From positions 1 through 34,119 of the forward strand of contig CAZCXP010000007.1 of NCBI GenBank assembly GCA_964502665.1: DNA of 34,119 nt, given 5' to 3'. The notes below the pieces were generated by a model that was given only the letters and a program-made list of their open reading frames with translations, was not told the origin of the DNA and made no database searches. The translations under genes and the position numbers were made by a program. Origin of the DNA: SOKG01 sp964502665 (lineage in GTDB: Bacteria; Chloroflexota; Dehalococcoidia; SZUA-161). Positions 7,970 to 15,541 of this stretch are shown here, piece by piece (within the stretch, counting starts at the first letter, position 1; every line of letters starts with the position of its first letter).

Positions 7970-9286
7970 TTATTCGGGCAGCTTGGAGATGCCCTGTCCT
8001 TCTAAGAACGCTTCCAGGCGATCAAGCACCCCGGTCTCATCAATATCCCTACAATCGGCGAAGTTCCCCTCAACCATTATCACTGGAATGCTGTGGTATA
8101 GGAGATAGCGTTGGATGTCGTACATGCTGGTGGTCATGGACACACAGCCGCGGTTTAGGAGCAGTAAGTACGCATCCCCATTCCAGTGCCGGGAGATTAC
8201 GACAGCTTCCTTCTTTCTCGTGTCCAGATGCGACTGAAACGGGTGCTCGGCACGCCATCGTGCAATAGTTCGACACAGATCCTCCCTGTTCTTTATCTCA
8301 GGCCATCCCGGGCGCTCCTCGGGCACTGTGGCCGGGACAACCTTGCCTTCATCGAGGAGAAACTTCACTTCACCTGAGTTTACGAGGTATACATAGGTAC
8401 CAGCAACGACGACGCCGAAGCTCTCAAGGTAGCGGAACACTTTCAGGAAACTCCAGGGCGGCGGAGTCAACATGCACAATCTATATCTTTCGTTGGTGAC
8501 CGCGGCTATCCCGTTGGCGATGCGGTCCTTTATCTCGTCCCTGAGCGTCTCGAGGAAACGGGTTGCAACCTCCTCATGCCTTCTCAACATAGAGATAGGC
8601 ATGAGGGCGAACATGCTCTTTATATCGAGGGGAGCAGGCACGGCCCCGTTGAGCAGGCATATCTCCCCCCACAGAGCCTCGTTCTTGAAATAGTTACGCA
8701 TTGCTGCAATGGCTTTTTCATCGTCAAACGTTCTTCCGGTGACCTTCTCCATCCATTCGATGGAGTCCAAATATTGTCCAGCTACATATTCTATCCTGTG
8801 GTGGGGATCACCGTCCAGGGTCAGCATTGTGTCGTCGTCGATATAATTCATCGGGATACCCTGATACTCGGATACTATCTGGTGCCACTTGGGGTGACCA
8901 CCAGGGCAATGGCGAACGCTCCAGGCAAAATCGAATTTGGGAAACCGCCCCCCGGTAAAGTAGTATTTGTCGAGGTACATGGAGCCCAGGAAGTTGCGCA
9001 TATAGCCACACATATCACGGGAATACCCCCTGGCCTCATACGCCTCCATGCAGGAGACGGAGAAGGGAGGATCGGCTGCAATGCTGGCGCCGTAGGGCTC
9101 GCCGGCGAGGAAAACGAAGCCGCCGAGCCCCGCCAGCATGCCATAGGGGGTCGCCGCACATCCCAGCACCAGGAGTTTTCCCTGCTCGTGGCCCCCGACC
9201 AAATCCTGATAAGCCTCCAGCCTGAGCTCTTTGCCCCACTGCCAGCAATCCAGGGGCTTGGTTTTGTACTTCGCATAGGTTGTCAT
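7970..9286 (-). CDS. 2-hydroxyacyl-CoA dehydratase D / benzoyl-CoA reductase BcrB/C-like subunit
   Basis: Iron-sulfur protein of 438 residues of the HgdA/B, BcrB/C family (2-hydroxyacyl-CoA dehydratase, D component). Family members use ATP-activated single electrons for radical dehydration or aromatic-ring reduction. Cysteines suited to a [4Fe-4S] cluster appear as C43, C79, C93 (YSRDMCGYMRNFLG) and C127. The C terminus carries the signature NRGCVSMTTSMYDIQ, then GIPV-type SIPVIMVEGNFADCRDIDETGVLDRLEAFLE. Known enzymes need a second homologous subunit and an ATP-hydrolysing activator; neither is in this window. GGAGGG lies 9 bases before ATG 9286. It is first gene of the minus operon, about 174 bases from the predicted start. 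Whether it reduces, dehydrates or only binds is open. Confidence 0.87.
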   Translation of the reverse strand: MTTYAKYKTKPLDCWQWGKELRLEAYQDLVGGHEQGKLLVLGCAATPYGMLAGLGGFVFLAGEPYGASIAADPPFSVSCMEAYEARGYSRDMCGYMRNFLGSMYLDKYYFTGGRFPKFDFAWSVRHCPGGHPKWHQIVSEYQGIPMNYIDDDTMLTLDGDPHHRIEYVAGQYLDSIEWMEKVTGRTFDDEKAIAAMRNYFKNEALWGEICLLNGAVPAPLDIKSMFALMPISMLRRHEEVATRFLETLRDEIKDRIANGIAAVTNERYRLCMLTPPPWSFLKVFRYLESFGVVVAGTYVYLVNSGEVKFLLDEGKVVPATVPEERPGWPEIKNREDLCRTIARWRAEHPFQSHLDTRKKEAVVISRHWNGDAYLLLLNRGCVSMTTSMYDIQRYLLYHSIPVIMVEGNFADCRDIDETGVLDRLEAFLEGQGISKLPE

Positions 9287-9466
9287 TCCACGATTCCCTC
9301 CAGCTAGCCATCTACATATGGCCGGTTATTTGGAAATGCATTGATGCTGGCCATTCTACCAGAAGCCTCTGCAAGTGTACCAAGCGCCCAGGACTGCAAG
9401 TTTCATGCAGAGGGATCAAACTACGGTGCGATTCAATCGCCTTCTACTACCCTCGATTATCAGCCG

Positions 9467-9495
9467 ATTGTATCACAGCTCGCGTAATTGTGCAA
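9467..9495 (-). promoter_or_regulatory. Sigma-70 promoter for the 4317-9286 operon
   Basis: Read on the minus strand: -35 TTGCAC (9495-9490), a 17-bp spacer ending TGTGA, and -10 TACAAT (9472-9467). Predicted start is near 9460, about 174 bases before the dehydratase-like gene. The matching promoter in copy B (TTGCAT-N17-TACAAT) drives the Lrp/AsnC gene. Confidence 0.75.
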
Positions 9496-9531
9496 CAATG
9501 GGCCAAAAATGTTGACATTTTCGGGCCAATG
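9496..9531. promoter_or_regulatory. Imperfect operator dyad over the plus -35 box
   Basis: A 36-bp dyad centred between 9513 and 9514. The left arm is CAATGGGCCAAAAATGT; the right arm ACATTTTCGGGCCAATGG mirrors it with about 3 mismatches in 17. It covers the whole gap between the divergent -35 boxes, the plus -35 and most of the plus spacer. A smaller dyad, ATTGT-GCA-ACAAT, abuts it at 9487-9499. A dimeric regulator bound here would control both promoters; the Lrp/AsnC protein at 29993 is the natural candidate. Confidence 0.6.
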
Positions 9532-9540
9532 GATTATAAT
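9512..9540 (+). promoter_or_regulatory. Consensus sigma-70 promoter for the 9716-21371 operon
   Basis: Perfect TTGACA (9512-9517), 17-bp spacer and perfect TATAAT (9535-9540). Predicted start is near 9547, about 170 bases before the first gene. So strong a core promoter in a catabolic operon suggests control mainly by repression. Confidence 0.85.
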
Positions 9541-9715
9541 GCAGGGAGCTTTTGGCTATGCTAAGAACTCCGTCACCCTTTATCAAGGGTCTTATTTTGT
9601 GGTAACAGGAACACCAAGTCGTAGACGGCAAGCTCAACCCTATTTCCCTCTGGCCATCATATGAAGATGAATGGCAAAACGCCATGCGGCTGAACAGAAG
9701 AGAGCTGGATAGGAG

Positions 9716-10912
9716 ATGAGGTTCCAGTTTACCGAGCAAGAGGAAGCATTTCAAAAAGAAGTCGAAGATTTCCTCAAAAAGGAGCTACCTCCAGGATGGG
9801 TCGAGGAATCATTGCAATGGCCTGGAGGGTACGGCTCCCATGAAGTCGATGAAGTGCATTGGCGTGTAAACCAGGAGCTCCAGCGTAAGATAGCGGAAAG
9901 AGGTTGGGCCAGCATCTCATGGCCCAGGGAATACGGCGGCGCGGAATATTCCCCTATTGAGCACGCCATCTTCGACGAGCGAGTGAGCTATTATCGTGTA
10001 CCGCCTCCTGGTTTCGGAGCCACTGTCGCAGGGCCCACTATCCTGCTCTTCGGCAGCGACGAGATGAAGCAGGAATGGTTACCAAAGATTGCCAGGGCCG
10101 AGGTGGAGTTCTGGTTCGCATATAGTGAGCCCAACGCTGGCTCCGATCTTGCCTCCTTACAAACTCAAGCGGTGGAGAAAGAGGATGAATTTGTGATTAA
10201 TGGGCAGAAGACCTGGGGAAGCGGTGCCCACCTCATTGATTACGCCTGGGTAGCTGTTAGAACTGACCCTGATGCTCCAAGACATAGAGGTATCAGTCTG
10301 CTCATCGTCGATATGAACTCTCCAGGGATCACGGTCCGCCCCTTGACAAACATATGTGGCATCCACTCCTTCAACGAGGTTTTCTTCGACGATGTGCGTG
10401 TTCCTAAGAAAAACCTTATCGGTGAGAAGAACCAGGGATGGTACTACCTAGTGGCCGCTCTAGACTTTGAGAGGCTTATGGTAGGCATCGGTGCTTTCAA
10501 ACGAGTTTTCGAAATGTTTCTCGATTATTTCAAAAGGACAAAGCGTGATGGCATGGCCTTGAAGCGGAGCTATGAGGTGCGCCGTATGATGGCTGAGATG
10601 GCAGTCGAGGTCGAGGTAGCCTACATGTTCTACTGGCAAACAGCCTGGATGCTGAGCAAAGGGTTACGCCCCGATACAGAGGCCTCTATGCTAAAACTGT
10701 GGGTCACGGAGTTGAGTAGACATTTCGCCGATGCAGCCATGCGGGTGCTGGGCCCACACGGGCTACTGGAAACAGGATCCAAATGGTCCCCATTGAACGG
10801 ATTGGTGCCAAGAGGATATCTTGATTCTGTCTCCGCTACTATTGGCGCGGGCACATCAGAGATCCAGCGCAACATCATCGCCGTGAGGGGGCTAGGGCTG
10901 CCTCGAAAATAG
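9716..10912 (+). CDS. Acyl-CoA dehydrogenase, likely catalytic partner of the adjacent one
   Basis: Acyl-CoA dehydrogenase fold, 398 residues. The sequence shows ISWPREYGGAEYSP, WFAYSEPNAGSDLASLQTQA (substrate/FAD region) and C-terminal GAGTSEIQRNIIAVRGLGLPRK. The usual catalytic Glu of the YEGTSEIQ box is Ala378, but Glu252 in LDFERLM sits where isovaleryl- and long-chain acyl-CoA dehydrogenases keep theirs, so it is probably active with the shifted base. The next gene is a second dehydrogenase 39 bases downstream; this recalls heterotetrameric pairs such as mycobacterial FadE26-FadE27 acting on steroid side chains. AGGAG directly abuts the ATG, an unusually short spacing, yet the MRFQFTEQEEAF start fits the family. 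First gene of the plus operon. Confidence 0.93.
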   Translation: MRFQFTEQEEAFQKEVEDFLKKELPPGWVEESLQWPGGYGSHEVDEVHWRVNQELQRKIAERGWASISWPREYGGAEYSPIEHAIFDERVSYYRVPPPGFGATVAGPTILLFGSDEMKQEWLPKIARAEVEFWFAYSEPNAGSDLASLQTQAVEKEDEFVINGQKTWGSGAHLIDYAWVAVRTDPDAPRHRGISLLIVDMNSPGITVRPLTNICGIHSFNEVFFDDVRVPKKNLIGEKNQGWYYLVAALDFERLMVGIGAFKRVFEMFLDYFKRTKRDGMALKRSYEVRRMMAEMAVEVEVAYMFYWQTAWMLSKGLRPDTEASMLKLWVTELSRHFADAAMRVLGPHGLLETGSKWSPLNGLVPRGYLDSVSATIGAGTSEIQRNIIAVRGLGLPRK

Positions 10913-10951
10913 ACCAATGCCTGGCATCTTTGGCGGAGACGGTTAAGAAAC

Positions 10952-12085
10952 ATGGATCTTGGTCTCAGCGAAGAGCAAGAAATGCTCAAGACGACAGCCC
11001 GGGATTTCCTTGAGAGAGAGTGTCCCAAGTCACTGGTTAGAGACATGATGCAAGATGAGCGTGGCTACACGACCGAGCTATGGCATAGGATGGCGGAGCT
11101 GGGGTGGATGGAGCTGGTAATCCCGGAGAGATACGGTGGCATCGGAGGCAGTTTCCTCGACCTGGTGGTTCTACTCGGGGAGATGGGGCGGGCCTGCTTG
11201 CCCGGTCCTTTCTTTTCCACCGTGGTACTCGGCGGCTTGGTCATCTTGGCCGCGGGCACCGAGGAGCAGAAGCAGGAGCTTCTGCCCAAGATTGCAGCGG
11301 GGAAGATAATCCTCACGCTGGCCCTTATGGAGCCCAATGCTCGCTACGATGCCTCTGGTGTGAGAACCAATGCCACTGCTGACAAGGACGAATTCGTAAT
11401 CAATGGGACCAAGCTCTTCGTGGAGAATGCTCACATCGCAGACTACGTAATATGCGTGGCCCGGACGGTGAAGACCAAAGTCCCTGAGCAGGGACTCACC
11501 CTCTTCCTGGTGGATTGCAAGAGCACAGGGATTAAGTGCACCCTGCTCAAGACCCTGGCCGCGGACAAACAATGTGAACTTGTCCTGGAGGACGTCAGGG
11601 TGCCCCAGAAGAACGTCCTCGGGGAGCCAGACCAGGGCTGGGCCGTGCTGGAGAAGGTGCTAGAGCAGGCCACTGTGGCGAAATGCGCTGAAATGGTCGG
11701 CGGTGCCGAAGCTACCTTGGAGATGACGCTGGACTATGCCAAGGAGAGGGTACAGTTCGGGCGCCCCATCGGCAGCTTCCAGGCGATCCAGCACCACTGT
11801 GGTAACATGGCCACCGATATCAGTGGCGCGCGGTTTGTGACCTATAAGGCAGCCTGGATGGTGACCGAGGGGCTCCCAGCCTCTATTGAGGTGGCCATAG
11901 CCAAGATCCAGACAGGCCACGCGTATCAGCGCGCCACAATATTGGGTCATCAGATCTTTGGGGCCGTTGGCTTCTGCATGGATCATGATATGCACCTGTA
12001 TTATAGACGGGCCAAGGCCGGAGAGATAGTCTTTGGAGATGGCGATTTCTATCGGGAGAAGATAGCTCAGGAGCTTGGTCTCTAG
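10952..12085 (+). CDS. Acyl-CoA dehydrogenase family, probable partner subunit
   Basis: Acyl-CoA dehydrogenase fold, 377 residues. Typical segments are MDLGLSEEQEMLKTTARDFL, LGWMELVIPERYGGIGGSFLD, AKERVQFGRPIGSFQAIQHHCGNMA and a short C terminus. The catalytic-Glu box is replaced by FGDGDFYRE, and the alternative Glu position reads LEQAT, so neither known base position holds Glu. This is the pattern of a partner subunit in a mixed dehydrogenase with the preceding gene. MEPNARYD replaces the usual TEP.AGSD flavin/substrate motif. The ribosome site is weak (GGAG 13 bases upstream), consistent with coupling to the gene before. A 138-bp gap follows. Confidence 0.92.
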   Translation: MDLGLSEEQEMLKTTARDFLERECPKSLVRDMMQDERGYTTELWHRMAELGWMELVIPERYGGIGGSFLDLVVLLGEMGRACLPGPFFSTVVLGGLVILAAGTEEQKQELLPKIAAGKIILTLALMEPNARYDASGVRTNATADKDEFVINGTKLFVENAHIADYVICVARTVKTKVPEQGLTLFLVDCKSTGIKCTLLKTLAADKQCELVLEDVRVPQKNVLGEPDQGWAVLEKVLEQATVAKCAEMVGGAEATLEMTLDYAKERVQFGRPIGSFQAIQHHCGNMATDISGARFVTYKAAWMVTEGLPASIEVAIAKIQTGHAYQRATILGHQIFGAVGFCMDHDMHLYYRRAKAGEIVFGDGDFYREKIAQELGL

Positions 12086-12095
12086 GCCAGGAGAG

Positions 12096-12163
12096 TGTCC
12101 GAGAACTTAGCACAATAGGATAGCCTAGAGCATCTGCTTCAATCTACCCATAATTTTCGGACA
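12096..12163. repeat. Short imperfect inverted repeat between operon genes
   Basis: TGTCCGAGAACTT at 12096 and the complement of AATTTTCGGACA ending at 12163 match at about 10 of 12 positions, starting TGTCCGA at each end of a 68-bp block. It could be a remnant of a miniature element, a long-loop hairpin, or chance. No promoter is evident in the 138-bp gap. Confidence 0.4.
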
Positions 12164-12223
12164 GGCTTCCAGGCGACGGGCTTCGTCTTAGGGCCAATTT
12201 GAAACAAAAAAGCGGAGGACAGC

Positions 12224-13381
12224 ATGGGTCAAAGGGTAGGCATCGTTGCAGTAGCTCAGACGAAATATGAGGGAAGTAAGCCAGCATTGAGACTGGCTGA
12301 GCTGGCGCATCAACCGGTGAGGGAGGTGCTGGAGCAGACAGGGCTGAAATACACCGAGGATGGAACGGGGATAGACTTCTCCATATGCGCCACCGACGAT
12401 TTCTGGGATGCAATGACCCTTTCCGATACCCCAATTGGCGATGTCACCGGTGCCCATCACCGGCCTGCGGAGAAGGTATCTCAAGATGGAGCCCAGGCAG
12501 CCCTTTATGCTACCATAGCGATACTTTCAGGTCACTACGATGTCGCCCTCGTGGTGGCTCACTGTAAGGAGTCACAGCCAGCCTCACGAAACCTCATCAC
12601 TAGCTGCGCCTTTTGCCCTGTGTGTACCAGAATCCTTGGCGTCGATTACCTCTCTGCGGCTGCCCTGCAGGCGAAGCGCTACATGTACAAGTATGGCATC
12701 ACCCGGGAGCAATGCGCCAAGGTATCGGTGAAAAGCTACAAGAATGCGAAGAATAACCCCTATGCCCAAAACGCTATGGCCCTTACCGTGGGGGATGTCC
12801 TCAGCTCCAGGATGCTGGCCTATCCCATCAGTACACTCGATGCCTATCCTGTCTCCGATGGTGCATGCGCCATGATACTGGCAACAGAGGAGAAAGCCAA
12901 GAGGTTGACCGACAAGCCGGTTTGGGTCAATGGCGTGGGCAACTGCTATGATTGCCATCATCTAGGGGACAGGGATCTCGCCGATTCCGATGCTCTGGAA
13001 ATGGCGGCCAAGCGCGCCTACAAGATGGCAGGAATCAAGAATCCACGCCGGGAGATCGATGTAGCTGAGATATCGGGCCAATACTCCTATCAGGAGCTCA
13101 TGTGGAGCGAGGGCCTCGGTTTCTGTGGCAAAGGGGAGGGAGGCAAGCTCATCGACTCCCGTGCAACCGAGATGGGAGGCAAGCTCCCAATCAATCCCTC
13201 CGGTGGGGTCTTGCCGGGCAATCCCATGATAGTGGCTGGCTTGACGCGGGTGGTGGAGTGCGTTCTGCAGCTAAAGGGCGAGGCTGGCGCGCGGCAGGTG
13301 GCTAAGGCGAAGACCGCTCTAGCTCACGGGACGAGCGGGCCTTGCGGACAACTGCATTCTGTGCTGGTGCTAAGGACATAG
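12224..13381 (+). CDS. Thiolase-fold protein A, copy 1 (Cys-less; probable DUF35-dependent aldolase/lyase subunit)
   Basis: SCP-x/thiolase-like protein, 385 residues, opening VGIVAVAQTKY and closing with NPSGGVLPGNPM, VVECVLQLKGEAGARQV and AHGTSGPCGQLHSVLVL. Aligned by eye to thiolases (VETACASGATAL), the nucleophilic Cys position is Ser86 in KVSQDGAQAAL. The GHP histidine is Asn (GNP). Classical thiolysis is thus unlikely. Ltp2, a Cys-less thiolase-fold protein, catalyses retro-aldol cleavage with a DUF35 partner. Four neighbouring genes repeat as a set; its paralogue is at 17198. An unusual wealth of Cys lies in ITSCAFCPVCTRI, possibly a metal site unique to this copy. GGAGG lies five bases before ATG; the same GGAGGACAGCATGG leader precedes gene 13394. 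Confidence 0.87.
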   Translation: MGQRVGIVAVAQTKYEGSKPALRLAELAHQPVREVLEQTGLKYTEDGTGIDFSICATDDFWDAMTLSDTPIGDVTGAHHRPAEKVSQDGAQAALYATIAILSGHYDVALVVAHCKESQPASRNLITSCAFCPVCTRILGVDYLSAAALQAKRYMYKYGITREQCAKVSVKSYKNAKNNPYAQNAMALTVGDVLSSRMLAYPISTLDAYPVSDGACAMILATEEKAKRLTDKPVWVNGVGNCYDCHHLGDRDLADSDALEMAAKRAYKMAGIKNPRREIDVAEISGQYSYQELMWSEGLGFCGKGEGGKLIDSRATEMGGKLPINPSGGVLPGNPMIVAGLTRVVECVLQLKGEAGARQVAKAKTALAHGTSGPCGQLHSVLVLRT

Positions 13382-13393
13382 AAGGAGGACAGC

Positions 13394-14563
13394 ATGGCAA
13401 GGAGAGTTGCCATTGTAGGTATTGGGCAGACACATCATCAGGCTCATCGCGAAGACGTTAATCAGGTGGAGATGGTGAACGAGGCGGTGACCGCTGCCCT
13501 GGAGGATGCACAACTAAGAATCAAGGACATTGATTGCGTCCTCCACGGCAACATGGAGCTTTTCGAGGGCGTTCACCAGCCTGACATGTGGCACGTTGAT
13601 GGCGACGGCGCCTATTTGAAGTCCGGGATGAGGCTCACTACCGGGGGGACCACCGGGGGCACAATCGCCTGTGCTGCCTACAACCATGTAGCCTCCGGGC
13701 TCTTCGACACGGTCATGGCCGTCGGCTGGGAGAAGCAGGAGGAGGGGCATACCACCACCGGTATAGCAGCGATGGCTGACCCCCTCTGGGACAGGAGACT
13801 ACAAACCGGGGCCATAAGTGGAATGACTGCGGCTACGATGATAAGGGATTTTGGTGAGCGGGCCGGGGAGGTAGCAGCCATGGTCAGGATCAGGGATGGG
13901 GAAAACGCCAGCAGAAACCCCTATGCCCACTTGAGGAACAAGGTCACCCGTGAGGAAGTGATGAACTCCTATATGCTGGTACATCCCATAAGGCTTCTCC
14001 ATATGTGCCCTCAGTCCAATGGTGCCTGCGTCCTAATCGTGGCCTCGGAAGAAAAGGCGGAGAGAATCACCGAGAAGCCGGTATGGGTGAAGGATCATGT
14101 TACCACCCACATGGAGGCAATGCTGAACGAAACGATACTTATGCGGGATGACCTGGCGGAATGGGCTAGTATGAGGGTGTGCGCCCGCAAGCTCTACAAA
14201 AGGAACGGGATCACCAATCCCGTCAACGAGATCGATCTGTTCGAGATGTACGACCCGATGGTATGGATGGAGATGGAATGGGCCGACTGGTTCCTCCTCC
14301 TGGAAAGGGGAGGATATCTGAAGCTGGTCGAGGATGGCGTCACCGATCGGAACGGGTCTTTTCCCGTCAACCCCTCTGGGGGTGTGGTAACCACCAATCC
14401 CATTGGGGCGACCGCTCTCATCCGTGTCGCCGAGGCTGCCCTGCAGATCAGAGGGGATGCCGGCGAGCATCAGGTTGACAAGGAAGTGAAGACTGCCATG
14501 GCCTCCGCCTTTGGTGGCACGTTTTGGACAATACTCCATCTCCTCAGCAAGGAACGCCCGTAG
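13394..14563 (+). CDS. Thiolase-fold protein B, copy 1 (Cys-less, Ltp2-like)
   Basis: SCP-x/Ltp2-type thiolase-like protein, 389 residues, opening VAIVGIGQTHHQ with the conserved AVTAALEDAQLRIKDID. The active-site loop reads TTGGTTGGT, placing Gly85 at the Cys position, and the GHP histidine region reads NPSGGVVTTNPIGATALIRV. Both changes argue for a C-C lyase or structural role instead of thiolysis. VNEIDLFEMYDPMVWMEMEW provides acidic and tyrosine residues in the region that lines the pocket in this fold (inference). It begins 12 bases after protein A and probably pairs with it or with the DUF35 proteins encoded next. Its paralogue is at 18362. Confidence 0.88.
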   Translation: MARRVAIVGIGQTHHQAHREDVNQVEMVNEAVTAALEDAQLRIKDIDCVLHGNMELFEGVHQPDMWHVDGDGAYLKSGMRLTTGGTTGGTIACAAYNHVASGLFDTVMAVGWEKQEEGHTTTGIAAMADPLWDRRLQTGAISGMTAATMIRDFGERAGEVAAMVRIRDGENASRNPYAHLRNKVTREEVMNSYMLVHPIRLLHMCPQSNGACVLIVASEEKAERITEKPVWVKDHVTTHMEAMLNETILMRDDLAEWASMRVCARKLYKRNGITNPVNEIDLFEMYDPMVWMEMEWADWFLLLERGGYLKLVEDGVTDRNGSFPVNPSGGVVTTNPIGATALIRVAEAALQIRGDAGEHQVDKEVKTAMASAFGGTFWTILHLLSKERP

Positions 14564-14586
14564 CAAATCTCTGGAGGTAGAGAAAC

Positions 14587-15072
14587 ATGGCAAAAAAAGC
14601 TGCTGATGAATACCTGGTGATGCCCTATCTGGTGAGCGTACCTTGTAACTTCTCCGCTGGCCCCTATATGGGTAGACTGCTCAGGGAGATGAAAGAGCAC
14701 AAGAAGCTCTGGGGTAACAAGTGTCCGAGCTGCGGACGGATCATGTTCCCGCCCAGAGCGGTATGCGGCCAGTGTCATGGCGTCGAGGCAGGAGATTGGG
14801 TGGAGTTGAGCGACAAAGGTACAATATTTGCTTTTGATGTGTGCTACTATCCCTATATCGATCCGAGCACGGGCCAACCAAAGGCAGTCCCCTGGGCTCG
14901 AGGGGTCATTCAACTCGACGGTGGCGGAGCCCTCATCCATTTCCTCGAGCCGCCCGACCCGGATAAACTGCACCCGGGGATGAAGGTTCAGGCAGTATGG
15001 AAAGAGGAAGGGCGGACGGGTGAGATGATGGATATCCTCTATTTTCAGCCCATCGAGGAGGACAAGAGATGA
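14587..15072 (+). CDS. DUF35 (zinc ribbon + OB-fold) protein A, copy 1
   Basis: Zinc-ribbon/OB-fold partner protein of 161 residues. The four-cysteine rubredoxin-like ribbon is CPSCG with CGQCH, separated by RIMFPPRAV; the preceding helix is REMKEHKKLWGNK; the OB domain follows from WVELSDKGTIFAFD to MKVQAVWKEE. DUF35 proteins bind and present acyl-CoA to thiolase-fold partners, as in ChsH2-Ltp2, BbsA-BbsB and the archaeal thiolase/HMG-CoA synthase complex. An N-terminal extension of about 35 residues (MPYLVSVPCNFSAGPYMG) is shared in kind by the 19556 paralogue. The stop overlaps the next start (ATGA), so the two are made in coupled amounts. Confidence 0.93.
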   Translation: MAKKAADEYLVMPYLVSVPCNFSAGPYMGRLLREMKEHKKLWGNKCPSCGRIMFPPRAVCGQCHGVEAGDWVELSDKGTIFAFDVCYYPYIDPSTGQPKAVPWARGVIQLDGGGALIHFLEPPDPDKLHPGMKVQAVWKEEGRTGEMMDILYFQPIEEDKR

Positions 15073-15527
15073 CTGAGGAATCGCTCCAAGAGGAGCCCCT
15101 GGTAGTCCATGGAAAGCTGGAGATCCCCTTCAAGCAATTTGTTGGCGCTGTCGCCAGCAAGTTCTTGATCGAGCTCAGGGATAACAAGAGAATCTTTGGT
15201 ATGAGATGCCCCGAATGTAGACTGGTCTATGTGCCCCCACGGTCTATCTGTCCCAAATGCATGTGTAGGATGGATGAGTGGGTAGAAGTCAGCGACAAGG
15301 GGACTGTCCTTACCTATTCGGTGATTAACTACAAGGAGCCTACTCAGCCTGTGGAACCTCCCTTTGTCTACGGGATTATTCAGCTTGATGGAGCAGACAC
15401 TGGGATAGTCCACTTCATATCTGGTGTTGATCACGAAAACTTGAGGGTTGGTATGAGGGTTCAAGCTGTATTCAAGGAAGAGCGAGAAGGCAATATTCTA
15501 GATATCAAGCATTTTAAGCGTTTGTGA
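15069..15527 (+). CDS. DUF35 (zinc ribbon + OB-fold) protein B, copy 1
   Basis: DUF35 protein of 152 residues with ribbon CPECR and CPKCM around LVYVPPRSI, then OB-fold from WVEVSDKGTVLTYSV through NYKEP, GIIQLDGADTGIVHFI and VGMRVQAVFKEEREGNILDIKHF. It is plainly the same type as 20057 (shared SKFLIxxRD, YVPPR, YKEPxQPxEPP, LDGADTG and VFKExREG), and distinct from DUF35-A, so each cassette carries one of each. It probably forms a complex with one of the two thiolase-fold proteins upstream. The start overlaps the preceding stop by four bases. Confidence 0.93.
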   Translation: MTEESLQEEPLVVHGKLEIPFKQFVGAVASKFLIELRDNKRIFGMRCPECRLVYVPPRSICPKCMCRMDEWVEVSDKGTVLTYSVINYKEPTQPVEPPFVYGIIQLDGADTGIVHFISGVDHENLRVGMRVQAVFKEEREGNILDIKHFKRL

Positions 15528-15541
15528 GGAGGGAAGCGAGG

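Larger units (their letters stand above)
9467..9544. repeat. Divergent promoter module, copy A
   Basis: This 78-bp block matches the reverse complement of 29762-29839 at 68 of 78 positions with no gaps. Differences cluster in the spacer of the TACAAT promoter and in the centre; both -10 boxes, the plus -35, and the 27 bases nearest the TATAAT end (9518-9544, except one) are kept. It contains two divergent sigma-70 promoters whose -35 boxes are 16 bp apart. Confidence 0.9.
9287..9715. other. Divergent regulatory region with two leaders
   Basis: A 429-bp gap between the minus and plus operons. It holds the 78-bp double promoter (9467-9544). In the minus leader there is a perfect 13-bp dyad, GCGATTCAATCGC (9428-9440), about 20 bases after the predicted start. 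The plus leader (about 9547-9715) has a weak 6-bp hairpin ACCCTT-TATC-AAGGGT (9575-9590) followed by CTTATTTTGT, possibly an attenuator. No further coding sequence is supported. Confidence 0.7.

Noticed and set aside
8576..9307. 243-codon open frame on the plus strand opposite the dehydratase-like gene
   Set aside because: Composition looks like an antisense shadow, no family motifs, and the minus-strand frame carries clear BcrB/C signatures.
9661..9693. Ten-codon leader-peptide frame before the 9716 gene
   Set aside because: No ribosome site and no regulatory codon run; not distinguishable from chance.
15524..15541. GTG start for the CoA-transferase alpha subunit overlapping the DUF35 stop
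   Set aside because: The ATG at 15542 has a properly spaced AGGAGG and gives the family's normal N terminus; the extra six residues are basic filler.
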